Numbered from the stretch's first letter, positions 1 to 9,269 are shown. The stretch: 36,472 bases of DNA from Oscillospiraceae bacterium (GCA_015068735.1 SVJW01000001.1:73123-109594); one strand, 5' to 3'. Program-made: numbers and translations. The notes: generated by a model from the sequence alone, not told the origin.

Positions 1-1
1 T

Positions 2-196
2 TTTTCAAACGGATTTTTCGGAGGATGCACCGGGATGAGCAGTTTTAATGAACTTCTGATAAACGGAAATGTCGATACATTACCCAATGCAAGTGATATG
101 AAAAACTTTCTCACGAAAAAAAATATAAAAATCCGAAATCTTACGGAAGGAGAAGTCAAAGACATCGGCTCAATTATACCTCTGATGACAGATTAG
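2..196 (+). CDS. C-terminal end of an unrecognised CDS, or a 53-aa ORF starting at 35
   Basis: The frame is open from the left edge to a TAG at 194-196. Two readings are possible. It may be the end of a longer gene that enters from the left. Alternatively it is a small gene starting at ATG 35, with GGAGG at 20-24 about ten bases upstream, giving 53 residues. The residues before that ATG include FFGGCTG, which faintly resembles a lipobox with Cys, but too little N-terminus is visible to judge. The 53-residue part is polar, with no membrane segment, and ends in IIPLMTD. I recognise no family. It lies 25 bases upstream of ytxC, so co-transcription with it is likely. Confidence 0.4.
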   Translation, partial: FSNGFFGGCTGMSSFNELLINGNVDTLPNASDMKNFLTKKNIKIRNLTEGEVKDIGSIIPLMTD

Positions 197-221
197 TACA
201 TAGATTTGGAGGTGATAATTT

Positions 222-911
222 TTGGAATTGAATACAGCTGTTAATCTACCTGCTGATACCAGTATAAATGAATTTGCTGCTGAAATTTCAGATGAGATAA
301 TGACAAACTATGAAAAGCCGCTTCTCAAAAGGATAACAGAACACGAATTCCCCTATTCCTCACACGGTGAAAGGCTTGAAATATTTAATCTGGCATTAAA
401 GCACGCTCGAGGCGAAAGTGCCGATGTAATGGATATAATTCATTATGAAAGAAGAAAATCACTTATTGAGGAGCAGACCCGTAATTACCTTAAAGAAAAT
501 AACTTTATTATAATAGACGGATTCGTTAATTTCCGACTTGAAGAATACAAAAATGAACTTAAAAACCTATGCCTTGATGCCGCTGAAGAGCTTTATGCCT
601 TGCGCGAATATGATGAATTTATGAATATGCTTCGTTTTTTTGTATCGGTACAGGCACCAAAAGAGCCGCTTGTACACCTTATAAAAACAGAAGGGATGAT
701 ACGAATTCATAACAAAAGGCTCAAAGATATTACCAAAGTATATTGCGAAAATTCGTTGTTTGACGAAGAAGGATTTTCCCAGGAAGATATTATATTGAGC
801 GCGCTTATAACGATTGCACCAAGGAAAATTATAATACACGACAGTCAGGATAAAGAACGTATATACAATACAATTTCAAATGTGTTTTCTCAGGTGGAAT
901 TTATAGAATAA
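222..911 (+). CDS. ytxC: Putative sporulation protein, YtxC family
   Basis: This 229-residue soluble protein resembles the YtxC family of spore-formers, whose biochemical role is unknown. Family-like features are the FVNFRLEEY segment near residue 102, the YDEFMNMLRFFVSVQ segment near residue 130, and a C-terminal part with the hydrophobic stretch RKIIIHD. Family members I recall are somewhat longer (about 280 residues), so the N-terminus here may be short. The start is TTG at 222, chosen because GGAGGTGAT lies at 209-217 at good spacing and no ATG fits. The gene follows the partial frame by 25 bases and ends in a strong hairpin terminator. I see no motif that gives an enzymatic function. The family call is from sequence resemblance alone. 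Confidence 0.7.
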   Translation: MELNTAVNLPADTSINEFAAEISDEIMTNYEKPLLKRITEHEFPYSSHGERLEIFNLALKHARGESADVMDIIHYERRKSLIEEQTRNYLKENNFIIIDGFVNFRLEEYKNELKNLCLDAAEELYALREYDEFMNMLRFFVSVQAPKEPLVHLIKTEGMIRIHNKRLKDITKVYCENSLFDEEGFSQEDIILSALITIAPRKIIIHDSQDKERIYNTISNVFSQVEFIE

Positions 912-916
912 AAAAA

Positions 917-956
917 GGTGATGTAAAAAACTTAGTTTTTTACATCACTTTTTTGT
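917..956. terminator. Bidirectional Rho-independent terminator between ytxC and the lipoprotein gene
   Basis: The arms GTGATGTAAAAAA (918-930) and TTTTTTACATCAC (936-948) pair perfectly around a five-base loop. T7 follows on the plus strand, and the A-run at 911-916 supplies a U-tract for the opposite strand. It serves both convergent genes. Confidence 0.92.
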
Positions 957-959
957 TAA

Positions 960-1145
960 TCAATAGCCAAGCTGCTTAAGCATATCGTAGCAATCATCAC
1001 ACACTGTTCCGGTTTCACCCATAATTGTGATTTTCTTGCCGCTGCCGGACTTTTCTTCTCCACATCCATCGCAAGTAAACTTGCCGCAAGCTGTAAGAGC
1101 AAGCATCGCCATAATTACACACACGATTGATAAAAACTTTTTCAT
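960..1145 (-). CDS. Small lipoprotein with a two-CxxC zinc-ribbon-like mature domain
   Basis: The product is 61 residues. It has a short basic start (MKK), a hydrophobic h-region and the lipobox LTAC with the lipidated Cys at 20, so it should be anchored to the outer face of the membrane. The mature part is only about 42 residues and carries CDGC (25-28) and CDDC (49-52), the layout of a treble-clef or zinc-ribbon knuckle. The four cysteines could instead bind another metal or a cluster, or form disulfides. AGGAGG stands upstream at good spacing, and the gene has its own sigma-A promoter (1178-1206), so it is a real gene and not a shadow. The function is unknown; metal binding at the cell surface is inferred from the cysteine pairs only. 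Confidence 0.75.
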   Translation of the reverse strand: MKKFLSIVCVIMAMLALTACGKFTCDGCGEEKSGSGKKITIMGETGTVCDDCYDMLKQLGY

Positions 1146-1177
1146 CTGTAAAATCCTCCTATATTTTGTTTGTTTAA

Positions 1178-1206
1178 ATTATATCACATTAAATTACAAA
1201 TTTCAA
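1178..1206 (-). promoter_or_regulatory. Sigma-A promoter of the small lipoprotein gene
   Basis: On the minus strand, -35 TTGAAA (1206-1201), a 17-base spacer and -10 TATAAT (1183-1178). Transcription would start about 25 bases before the AGGAGG of the lipoprotein gene. Confidence 0.75.
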
Positions 1207-1231
1207 GGTTTATTAGCAATTTCTTACATTT

Positions 1232-2866
1232 TTAGTGCACAATTGTACTTCCACCGATGAATTCGCGAATTATCGAAGTCGGAGGTATGGGAGCAGGGTC
1301 AAATTCTTCAAAATAAGAAAGAAGCTTTATAAGTCTTCTTGCACGGCTGTAATGAGTACTTTCGGGAGTTATTCCCGAAAGAAGCTCAAGCGCAGGCTTT
1401 TTAAGCACGGCAAGTTCATACACCAAAGAGGAATTGAACACCTCGTCAGCTTCGCTTTCAAAGGGGAAAATATATTTTTGTTCACCGCGGCGGACGCTTT
1501 TCCACAGTCTGAACGTTTCCTCTGCAGACGTGTTACGATGCTCCGCATCACGAACCATTCTGCGGAGAAGTCTGTTATCTGTCGGTGAAAAGGCATTGTA
1601 TTCATCAAGACACAGACTGGTAAGACAGCTAAGATATATTTTATACTTATTTTCGCGTGCAACACGGCTTGTAAGAAGCTCGTTCAGTGCATGGATACCC
1701 TCAGCAATTATAATCTGATTGTCCTTTAGGGTAAGCGTTTTTCCTTTCACTCTTTGACGAATTTTAAAATCGTATTTGGGAAGTTCTACCGTTTCACCCT
1801 TTGAAAGAAGAGAAAGATGCTCGTTGAAAAGCTCATAATCAATAGCTTCCACACATTCAAAGTCCATCTCTCCTTTTTCATCACGGGGCATACGAGCGTC
1901 ATCTACATAATAATCGTCAAGAGATATGACCACAGGGTTTATGTGATTTATTTTAAGATGCAGACACAGTCTGTTTGCAAAAGAAGTTTTTCCCGATGAC
2001 GATGGTCCTGCAATAAGGATTACTTTTATTTCAGGTGTGTCCTTTATTTTGTCGGCAATGCGACTGATTTTCTTTTCATGAAGTCCCTCCGCCATATTCA
2101 CAAGCTCTGCAATATGATTTTCCCTGACTGTTTTATTAAGGGCAAAAATATTTTCTACCCCTACTGTTGCAATCCAATCGCGGTAATCCTCAATGGCATT
2201 GTGAACTTTTACGCCTGACTCTATCTTCGGAATTGTACTGATGGTATAATTTGTAGGATATTTGAGTAAAAAGCCATCGTCAAAAGCCTGTATATCAAAT
2301 ACACTCAAAGACTTTATACTGTATGCAATGGGCTGATAGGTAAGATGATACCTCTTCGCTGTTTTACATACCGTAATATTTTCTGCAGGCAGAGATGCAA
2401 TTTCTTCCGCCCTTTCTTTCTCTCCGTTTTCTAAAAAAAGCGTAGCTGCCTGAGAACGGCTGAGCTTAATTGAACGGAAATCAGTATCTTCCTCTATTAT
2501 TTTCTGCATAGTAGTTTTAAGTTCTCTTGCAAGCGCGTCCCTGCCTTTTTGTGTTTCCACCTCAAAATATGTGGATTTATTTACGGACTGCCTGACAAAT
2601 ATAGCCTTTACACCGTCTGTTTTTTCAACAGCGTGCAAAAGCACCAATATAATCGACTCTTTATATATAAGGTAGCCCTCGTCCGAACTTATTGTGAGGG
2701 GCTCTATCAAATCACCGTTTTTTATAATATAATCCGCTGCAGCAACCCTGCCGTTCACTTTGCATGCAAGGACAACTTCAGAAAGTCCTCTGTTTTTAAC
2801 AAAGTCACCGACAGAGATACTTTTTTCTTCAATTACAGTTTCTTTTTCGTAGGTAAAGTTAATCAT
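1232..2866 (-). CDS. Nucleoside (uridine-type) kinase with N-terminal TGS-like and ThrRS-like region
   Basis: About 544 residues in two parts. The first 60 or so look like a TGS domain (KVNGRVAAADYIIKNGDLIEPL). This is followed by a stretch like the threonyl-tRNA synthetase N-terminal editing region (HAVEK..., RYHLTY). The C-terminal half is a phosphoribulokinase/uridine kinase-type P-loop kinase with Walker A GPSSSGKTS near residue 288, then the SLDDYYVDD segment and a C-terminal RRMVRDAEHR region. Proteins of this type are common in Clostridia and are annotated as nucleoside kinases; the true substrate is unproven. I chose ATG 2866 because GAGGTGA sits seven bases upstream. The GTG at 2875 overlaps that ribosome site and the hemZ stop. 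It is the last gene of the recJ-relA-MBL-hemZ run. I see no clear terminator after it. Confidence 0.85.
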   Translation of the reverse strand: MINFTYEKETVIEEKSISVGDFVKNRGLSEVVLACKVNGRVAAADYIIKNGDLIEPLTISSDEGYLIYKESIILVLLHAVEKTDGVKAIFVRQSVNKSTYFEVETQKGRDALARELKTTMQKIIEEDTDFRSIKLSRSQAATLFLENGEKERAEEIASLPAENITVCKTAKRYHLTYQPIAYSIKSLSVFDIQAFDDGFLLKYPTNYTISTIPKIESGVKVHNAIEDYRDWIATVGVENIFALNKTVRENHIAELVNMAEGLHEKKISRIADKIKDTPEIKVILIAGPSSSGKTSFANRLCLHLKINHINPVVISLDDYYVDDARMPRDEKGEMDFECVEAIDYELFNEHLSLLSKGETVELPKYDFKIRQRVKGKTLTLKDNQIIIAEGIHALNELLTSRVARENKYKIYLSCLTSLCLDEYNAFSPTDNRLLRRMVRDAEHRNTSAEETFRLWKSVRRGEQKYIFPFESEADEVFNSSLVYELAVLKKPALELLSGITPESTHYSRARRLIKLLSYFEEFDPAPIPPTSIIREFIGGSTIVH

Positions 2867-2871
2867 TATAT

Positions 2872-4287
2872 TCACCTCAAAAATTCAAGTGCTGTTTTCT
2901 TTTTTTCTATTATTTCATCAATACGGTTAATGTAGTCGGAAGCTTCCTTGGGATTGAAGACTCTTTCTATTCTGTCTCCCTTTACCATTTTTGTAGAAGC
3001 CCCGCCTCCCATTGCGAGTATGGTCTGTATTTCTTCCATTATAAAAATATTGTACAGGCTTTCGTGTCCTTCTTTTGAAAATCCTACATTTTCAAGATTT
3101 CCTAATGTGTTTTTCTGCTTGTACAGATAGTATGGATTGTACCCGTTATCTGTCAGATAGTCGTAGGAAAGCTGTACCATACTGTCCATATCTTTTGCAA
3201 ATCTCAGTTTTTCAAAATCGGAGATAAGCCGTGCTGCTCTTTTAAGATACATTGTATGCACAGTTACAGCATCGGGTGAAAGGGCACAAACCTCCTCCAC
3301 GGTTTTTCTGAAATCTTCCGTGCTTTCATCAGGAAGACCTGCGATAAGGTCGGCATTTATACTGAAATTATACTTTTTAGTCATTTCAAATGCTTTTATT
3401 GTATCTTCCACGCTGTGGCGGCGTCCTATTTTGTCCAATGTCTTCTGGTTCATTGTCTGGGGATTTATACTGATACGGTTTACCCCATTTTCCCATAGCG
3501 TTGCAAGCATTTCATCGGAAAATGTGTCGGGTCTTCCTGCCTCCACGGTAAATTCACGAAGCAAAGACACATCAAAGCAGGACTTCACTCTTTTTATAAG
3601 TCTTTCCAAAGCTTCAGGAGAAAGTGTCGTTGGCGTACCTCCGCCAAAGTAAATCGTTTCCGCCTTGTAGCCAAAGCTTTCCGCCATTTTTGCCGTAGCT
3701 TCAATTTCCTTAATCAGCGCATCTACATAGGGTTTAACAAACTTTTGATTATGTGCCAACGCCTGGGATATAAAAGAACAATATGCACACCTTGTAGGAC
3801 AAAAAGGCACTCCTAAATAAAGGCTGACAGTATTTTCTTTTCTGTCTTTTAAAAGCTCAAACTCTTTCTTTGCAACTGCAAGGCTGAGTTTTGCTTTTTT
3901 GGTAGTTATGAAAAATTCATTCTCCATATAACTAAGAATTTCTTCATCAGTTTTATTTTCGTCAAGCATCATCCTCGCTGTTTTAGCAGGGCGTATGCCC
4001 GTGGAAATACCCCACGGAGTAGGCATATCGGAAAGTTTCTTGCACGCAAAAAATACCGACTTTTTTATAATGTCGCTCACCTGTCTTTTCTCCGGAGAAA
4101 AAAGTGTAGCTTTTATTTCACCCTCGGCGGTATTCTCGCCGAGGGTGACTTTAGCTTTTGCAATATATGAATTTTCTTCTATCTGCAAGGAAGATTCCAC
4201 ATCAAACTCTGAATTCAAATCAAAAAACAGTTGCAGGATCTGCCTTACGGCATCCTCGAAGGAATGCCCGTTTGTTGTTATATTCAT
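2872..4287 (-). CDS. hemZ: Radical-SAM coproporphyrinogen dehydrogenase family protein HemZ
   Basis: 471 residues, the usual length for HemZ. The radical-SAM cluster motif CxxxCxxC is at C163, C167 and C170, in the context PFCPTRCAYCSF. It is followed by the GGGTPT segment that contacts SAM, a conserved VEAGRPDT segment and the C-terminal HemN-type region. The roughly 150-residue N-terminal extension before the radical-SAM core is typical of HemZ and distinguishes it from HemN/HemW. Members are annotated as oxygen-independent coproporphyrinogen III oxidases. No other haem gene is visible here, so the real substrate in this organism is uncertain. The start codon directly abuts the stop of the MBL gene upstream, indicating translational coupling. 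Confidence 0.88.
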   Translation of the reverse strand: MNITTNGHSFEDAVRQILQLFFDLNSEFDVESSLQIEENSYIAKAKVTLGENTAEGEIKATLFSPEKRQVSDIIKKSVFFACKKLSDMPTPWGISTGIRPAKTARMMLDENKTDEEILSYMENEFFITTKKAKLSLAVAKKEFELLKDRKENTVSLYLGVPFCPTRCAYCSFISQALAHNQKFVKPYVDALIKEIEATAKMAESFGYKAETIYFGGGTPTTLSPEALERLIKRVKSCFDVSLLREFTVEAGRPDTFSDEMLATLWENGVNRISINPQTMNQKTLDKIGRRHSVEDTIKAFEMTKKYNFSINADLIAGLPDESTEDFRKTVEEVCALSPDAVTVHTMYLKRAARLISDFEKLRFAKDMDSMVQLSYDYLTDNGYNPYYLYKQKNTLGNLENVGFSKEGHESLYNIFIMEEIQTILAMGGGASTKMVKGDRIERVFNPKEASDYINRIDEIIEKKKTALEFLR

Positions 4288-4902
4288 TTATATCATTCCT
4301 ATATAGGGGTTATTCATACGTTCAAAGCCTATGGTGGTTTTCATTCCGTGTCCGGGGAAAAGCTTCACAGAATCGCCAAAATTTTCAAGAAGAAAATTTA
4401 TGGAATTAAGTTCTGTTCTAAGATCACCAAAATCATATCGCCCGATAGAGCCACGGAAAATCAAGTCACCGCAGAAAAGGTTATCCTCCACCTGATACGT
4501 TACTGATCCTTCGCTGTGGCCGGGAGTATGAAAATACTTTATTTCCATATTTCCGAAAGTGAGCTTCTCTACTGTTTCAAGCGGTGTTGCTTCTTCGTAT
4601 GTCTTAACCTCTTCTCCCGTAAGAAAGCTGAGGTTTTTGGAGTTATCACGGAGCATTACCTCATCACCTGAATGGATAAAAACTTCTGCCCCGGTTTTCT
4701 TGGCAAGATCACAAACTGCACCTGTATGGTCAAAATGCCCGTGGGTAAGAAGAATTTTTTCAAGGCTGCAACCTTTGTCTTCAAGTGCACTTAAAATCTT
4801 CTCCACTTCATCTCCGGGATCAATCACTATTGCTTTATTATTCTCTGTCAAAAGGTAGCAATTCACTCCCAACTGACCTAACACCAAACACTCTATATTC
4901 AT
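4288..4902 (-). CDS. MBL-fold metallo-hydrolase, GloB/YcbL-like
   Basis: 204 residues. The metal motif HxHxDH is complete (H54, H56, D58, H59 in THGHFDHTG), followed by H129 in TPGHSEGS, D146 in FCGDLIF and H185 in FPGHGMKT. That is the full ligand set for two metal ions, Zn or Fe. The short length and lack of the GloB C-terminal helical domain place it with YcbL-like single-domain proteins, which hydrolyse glutathione-type or related thioesters in some members. The substrate here is unknown. It sits between relA and hemZ, a conserved clostridial position, three bases after the relA stop. Start ATG 4902. Confidence 0.85.
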   Translation of the reverse strand: MNIECLVLGQLGVNCYLLTENNKAIVIDPGDEVEKILSALEDKGCSLEKILLTHGHFDHTGAVCDLAKKTGAEVFIHSGDEVMLRDNSKNLSFLTGEEVKTYEEATPLETVEKLTFGNMEIKYFHTPGHSEGSVTYQVEDNLFCGDLIFRGSIGRYDFGDLRTELNSINFLLENFGDSVKLFPGHGMKTTIGFERMNNPYIGMI

Positions 4903-4905
4903 AGA

Positions 4906-7074
4906 TTAACCTCTTGTTCTCTTTATATCATATACACCGGGTACACGGTGAAGCCTTCTTATAAGGCTTTCAATATGCTCTTTATCCTCAACCTCAACAG
5001 TAATGTCGATAAGAGCCGTTCTATCCTTAAGTCCGCGTGCATTTGCCGCAATAAGATTAAGCTTCTGCTCAGCCACAACACCGATAACATCAGCAAGAAC
5101 GCCCGGGCGGTTAGTACATTCGATACTGATTTCCGCACTGAATGATGAGGAAATATCGTCAAGCCAGTTACACTCTATCATACGGCTCTTCATATCTTCC
5201 GTAATATTTTCAGGAAGAACATTGATACAGTCGCATCTGTGTACACTTACACCCCTGCCTCTTGTAATAAAGCCTATAATATCGTCACCGGGAACGGGAT
5301 TGCAACAACGGGAAAGTCTTACAAGGCAGTTATCAACGCCTTTAACTTCAATACCGCTTTCACTCTTGCCTTTTTTCTTTCCAACCTGTTTTGCAATAAT
5401 CTCAGGAGGCAGTTCCTCTTTATGGTCGTTCTGATAACTGTCACGAAGTCGTGTTATAACCTTAGCCGCAGTAATTCCACCGAATCCGATAGCAGCGTAC
5501 ATTTCCTCTACATTAGAGAAGCCATAGCGCTTGAGCATGGGGTCAAGATACTTACTCTTGAAGAGTTCGCTTTGGCTCATTCCCACACGTTTAAGCTCTG
5601 TTTCAACAGCGTTTTTACCGCGTTCAATATTTATTTCTCTGTTTTCCTTTTTAAACCAGGAATTTATCTTACTTCGAGCAGTACTGGTCTTTACAAGTTT
5701 GAGCCAGTCACGGCTGGGGCCTTTATTGGCACTTGAAGTAATAACTTCAACAATATCACCGTTCTGTAGCTTGTAATCAAGGGTAACAATTTTTGAATTA
5801 ACCTTTGCACCTGTCATTTTATATCCTACTGCTGAGTGAATATAAAATGCAAAGTCAATAGGTGTAGAGCCTGCAGGAAGCCCTATTACGTCGCCTTTTG
5901 GAGTGAATACGAATACCTCATCAGCAAACATATCAATCTTGAGAGTTCTCATAAAGTCCTCAGGATCTACCGCTTCGCTTTGTATTTCAAGAAGTTTGTT
6001 TACCCAGTCAAGATTTTTTGTATCGCCTGCTTTACCCTCTTTATACTTCCAATGAGCGGCAATGCCTCGTTCTGCAACATTGTGCATATCCCATGTGCGG
6101 ATCTGAATTTCAAAAGGCTGCCCGTCGGGACCGATTACCGTAGTATGGAGCGACTGATACATATTGGGTTTAGGCATTGCTATATAGTCTTTAAATCTGC
6201 CGGGAATAGGCTTATATTCCTCGTGAACTATACCCAGAACCGCATAACATTCAGCAACAGTATCTACGATAATACGCACCGCAAAAAGGTCATATATTTC
6301 ATCCAGCGTTTTATTCTGGTTATACATTTTTCTAAAAATACTGTAAATGTGTTTTGCACGGGCGGCAATGTGGCATTTTATGCCCATTTCTTCCATTTTA
6401 TCGGCAATAACGCCACGCACATTCTGAACGTAGGCATCACGTTCTGACTGTTTCTGGGAAAGTCCGTCTACAATTTCGTAATATGCCACGCTGTCAAGAT
6501 ATTTAAGCGCCAGATCTTCAAGCTCTATCTTGATTTTTGAAATACCCAGCCTGTATGCAAGGGGCGCATATACATCAAGGGCTTCCTTTGCCTTTTCAAG
6601 CTGTTTTTCCGGTTTCATATGCTTCAATGTACGCATATTATGAATTTTATCGGCAAGTTTAATAAGCACCACGCGTATATCTTCCGCCATTGCGAAAAAC
6701 ATCTTTCTGAGGTTTTCTATATGTGCCTCTTCCTTGGAGATACACTTGATTTTGTCAAGTTTGGTAACACCTTCAACAAGCATTGCAACCTGCTCTCCAA
6801 ACTCCTCTTTCATACGATCATAGCTATACTCCGTATCCTCTATAACATCGTGAAGAAGACCTGCAATTACCGCCTGAGTATCAAGTTCCATATCGGCAAG
6901 TATACAGGCGACCTCATAAGGATGAATGAAATACGGCTCTCCGCTGTGACGGAGCTGACTTGAATGCATTTCTTTCATGCAGGTGTATGCCTTAAGGATC
7001 AAGGCACGGTCTTCCTCTGCGTTTTTATTATATTTTTTTATTTTGTCCATTAAGACTTCAAAAGCCTGATCCAT
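4906..7074 (-). CDS. relA: Bifunctional (p)ppGpp synthetase/hydrolase (Rel/SpoT family)
   Basis: 722 residues with all domains in order. The N-terminal HD hydrolase has the HDVIED motif intact at 75-80. The synthetase domain contains RFKD at 293-296, the RxKD form typical of bifunctional enzymes, then YQSLHTTVIGPDG. A TGS domain lies near 386-446 (VFTPKGDVIGLPAGSTPIDFA), a conserved-cysteine region near 605-640 (CCNPVPGDDIIGF...HRCDC), and a C-terminal ACT domain follows. It should make and degrade the alarmone (p)ppGpp in response to ribosome stalling. The start is ATG 7074, preceded by GGAGTGAG. Both half-reactions look intact. Confidence 0.95.
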   Translation of the reverse strand: MDQAFEVLMDKIKKYNKNAEEDRALILKAYTCMKEMHSSQLRHSGEPYFIHPYEVACILADMELDTQAVIAGLLHDVIEDTEYSYDRMKEEFGEQVAMLVEGVTKLDKIKCISKEEAHIENLRKMFFAMAEDIRVVLIKLADKIHNMRTLKHMKPEKQLEKAKEALDVYAPLAYRLGISKIKIELEDLALKYLDSVAYYEIVDGLSQKQSERDAYVQNVRGVIADKMEEMGIKCHIAARAKHIYSIFRKMYNQNKTLDEIYDLFAVRIIVDTVAECYAVLGIVHEEYKPIPGRFKDYIAMPKPNMYQSLHTTVIGPDGQPFEIQIRTWDMHNVAERGIAAHWKYKEGKAGDTKNLDWVNKLLEIQSEAVDPEDFMRTLKIDMFADEVFVFTPKGDVIGLPAGSTPIDFAFYIHSAVGYKMTGAKVNSKIVTLDYKLQNGDIVEVITSSANKGPSRDWLKLVKTSTARSKINSWFKKENREINIERGKNAVETELKRVGMSQSELFKSKYLDPMLKRYGFSNVEEMYAAIGFGGITAAKVITRLRDSYQNDHKEELPPEIIAKQVGKKKGKSESGIEVKGVDNCLVRLSRCCNPVPGDDIIGFITRGRGVSVHRCDCINVLPENITEDMKSRMIECNWLDDISSSFSAEISIECTNRPGVLADVIGVVAEQKLNLIAANARGLKDRTALIDITVEVEDKEHIESLIRRLHRVPGVYDIKRTRG

Positions 7075-7093
7075 AATCTCACTCCGGGTTTTA

Positions 7094-9106
7094 TTACTTA
7101 TAAAGTTCCTCTGCTTCTTTTTTGATTAACTGATATTCTTTACTCTTGTCGATGGAAACCTTTTTACCTTTTTCCGTTTCGTTAAGAGTAATCTGAACAA
7201 CATCTCCGAGTTTGTTAAAGTTTAATATTTCAAGATCCTTAAAAACTCTTAAAACATTTATGAGTTTTTCTCGCATAATACGTCTTCCCAGTTTGTCGGT
7301 AAGCTGACCGGAAAGGTTTGCAAGTTCGTCACTCATATTGCCGTTTTGTCTTAAGTAACGGTAAATTTCAACGAAATCGTTTCTGTCGGGAAGAATTTCG
7401 CCTATTTCCTTATGTACAATTCTGATTCCGCTTACAATTATCTGAAGCCTTACCTGTCCGTTATACAAGTTAATATTAAGTTCACCTGCAATATCAACCA
7501 GGTCGCCTATGCAGAATTCGGATGCCATCGATCCCGATCCGAAAGCAATTGCTTCCACAAGACGATTTTCACTTTCCACCAGAAGGCGACAATGCTTACC
7601 CTCCGATAAGGTTTTTATATCCACAATTTTTGCGTTCATAAGGGCAAAAATTGGAACTTTGTTTCCTGCACCGTAGGGAGCAAGAACTTCAGTCTTTCTG
7701 ATTGTTGCAGCATTTATATCCTTAACCGTTATTTTAGAATCAATAAGAATTCTCGGAAGTTTTTCTTCACATTGGCACTGATTTGCAAATTCATTAAGGC
7801 GTCTGTCAAGTTCGGGAATATATTCTTCCTTGATAGAGAAACCTGCCGCGTATGCATGACCGCCGAATTTCTCAAGAATGTCTGAACAATGTCCTAAAGC
7901 ATCGAAAAGGTTTAAGCCCTCAACACTTCTTCCTGAGCTTTTACACCATTCATCTTCAATGGAAATAAGAATACAGGTTTTATTGTATCTTTCACATATT
8001 CTTGATGCAACTACTCCGATTATTCCGTGATGCCAGTTTCTTTTTGCAAGGACAAGTACTTTTTTGTCGGCAATGTCTGTGCCGTTTATCATTTCAACCG
8101 CCTGGTCAAAGATTATCTTTTCTTCATTCTGGCGGTTTTTGTTGTCTGTATCCAGTTTTATGGCGAGTTCCTGCGCCTCCAAAGGATCTTTTGTAAGAAG
8201 AAGGTTAACGGCAATCATTGCGTTTGACATTCTTCCTGCTGCATTAAGACGAGGTGCTATGGAATAACTTACAACAGCGCAATTGTTCCATTTTTGTCTC
8301 AGCCCCAATGTGGAAATAACGGCTGCCAATCCTGTGTTGGGATTTTTTGAAAGCTTTTCAATACCACGCGCGGCAATAATTCTGTTTTCATCTTTAAGAG
8401 ATACCACATCTGCAATTGTTCCCAGGGCTACGATATCTGCATACTCGTCAAGAAGCTCTCTCTCGCTTTTTTCGCTTGCCGCACAAACCAGTTTAAATGC
8501 AACTCCAACACCTGCAAGATCCTTAAAAGGATAGTTGCAATCTATCCTTTTCGGATTTATAACGGCAATCGCGTTGGGAAGCTCCTGCTTGCACTCGTGA
8601 TGATCCGTAATAATAACGTCACAGCCAAGCTCTTTTGCATATTCTGTTTCTTCAAAAGCCGTAATGCCGGTATCAACACTTATAATAAGCGTTGCACCAC
8701 TTTCTGAAATACTTTTTATTGCACCTTTGTTAATTCCGTATCCCTCGTTCTGGCGGTCGGGAATATACGCCTGTGCATCAATGCCCTTTTCACGGAGAAA
8801 ACTTACCAGAAGTGCTGTGGAAGTAATGCCGTCAACATCATAGTCACCGTAAACTACTACATGTTCTTTCTTTTCGATAGCTTCGTTTATTCTTGCAACT
8901 GCCTTTTCCATATCACACAGAAGGCTTGGAGAATAAAAGCTGTCTGAATTTTTGTCAAGGAATTTTTTTGCTTCTGCCGCATCTGTAAACCCGCGGTTTA
9001 AAAGAACTTTTGCGACGATAACCGGGATGTTAAAGAGTTCAGCGTAAGCCTCTGCCTGAGCCTCATTAACGTTTTCGTCAAGGAATACCCATTCTTTTTC
9101 TAACAT
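7094..9106 (-). CDS. recJ: Single-stranded-DNA-specific 5'-3' exonuclease RecJ
   Basis: 670 residues. The DHH phosphoesterase motifs are present: DYDVDG (88-93), SVDTGI, and TDHHE with the DHH triad at 168-170. The DHHA1 region (GRSVEGLNLFDAL, FGGHAYAAGFS) and an OB-type region follow, and a C-terminal Firmicute extension is present. RecJ degrades single-stranded DNA in recombination and mismatch or excision repair, using Mn or Mg. It is first in the run, 19 bases before relA, with a sigma-A promoter upstream (9173-9201). In many Clostridia an apt gene sits between recJ and relA; here it is absent. Confidence 0.95.
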   Translation of the reverse strand: MLEKEWVFLDENVNEAQAEAYAELFNIPVIVAKVLLNRGFTDAAEAKKFLDKNSDSFYSPSLLCDMEKAVARINEAIEKKEHVVVYGDYDVDGITSTALLVSFLREKGIDAQAYIPDRQNEGYGINKGAIKSISESGATLIISVDTGITAFEETEYAKELGCDVIITDHHECKQELPNAIAVINPKRIDCNYPFKDLAGVGVAFKLVCAASEKSERELLDEYADIVALGTIADVVSLKDENRIIAARGIEKLSKNPNTGLAAVISTLGLRQKWNNCAVVSYSIAPRLNAAGRMSNAMIAVNLLLTKDPLEAQELAIKLDTDNKNRQNEEKIIFDQAVEMINGTDIADKKVLVLAKRNWHHGIIGVVASRICERYNKTCILISIEDEWCKSSGRSVEGLNLFDALGHCSDILEKFGGHAYAAGFSIKEEYIPELDRRLNEFANQCQCEEKLPRILIDSKITVKDINAATIRKTEVLAPYGAGNKVPIFALMNAKIVDIKTLSEGKHCRLLVESENRLVEAIAFGSGSMASEFCIGDLVDIAGELNINLYNGQVRLQIIVSGIRIVHKEIGEILPDRNDFVEIYRYLRQNGNMSDELANLSGQLTDKLGRRIMREKLINVLRVFKDLEILNFNKLGDVVQITLNETEKGKKVSIDKSKEYQLIKKEAEELYK

Positions 9107-9172
9107 TCATTTTCCCTTCTTTCGTATGGGTGTATCATCTATGTGTACACCTAATCCAACTATAATGAATTA

Positions 9173-9201
9173 ATTATATCATATCTTATGAGCTGTTTCA
9201 A
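9173..9201 (-). promoter_or_regulatory. Sigma-A promoter of the recJ-relA-MBL-hemZ-kinase operon
   Basis: On the minus strand, -35 TTGAAA (9201-9196), 17 bases, -10 TATAAT (9178-9173). The leader is about 60 bases and contains a small inverted repeat (GGTGTA...TACACC, about 9128-9152). Confidence 0.8.
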
Positions 9202-9269
9202 TATTTTTTGAAAGGAAAGTATAATTATTATTTGAAGATTTATACTAAAAATACCAAGGAGGTTTTAAT

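Noticed and set aside
5239..6447. Long plus-strand ORFs opposite relA
   Set aside because: They lie fully antisense to a complete RelA coding sequence, have no ribosome sites and give cysteine/isoleucine-rich products typical of shadows.
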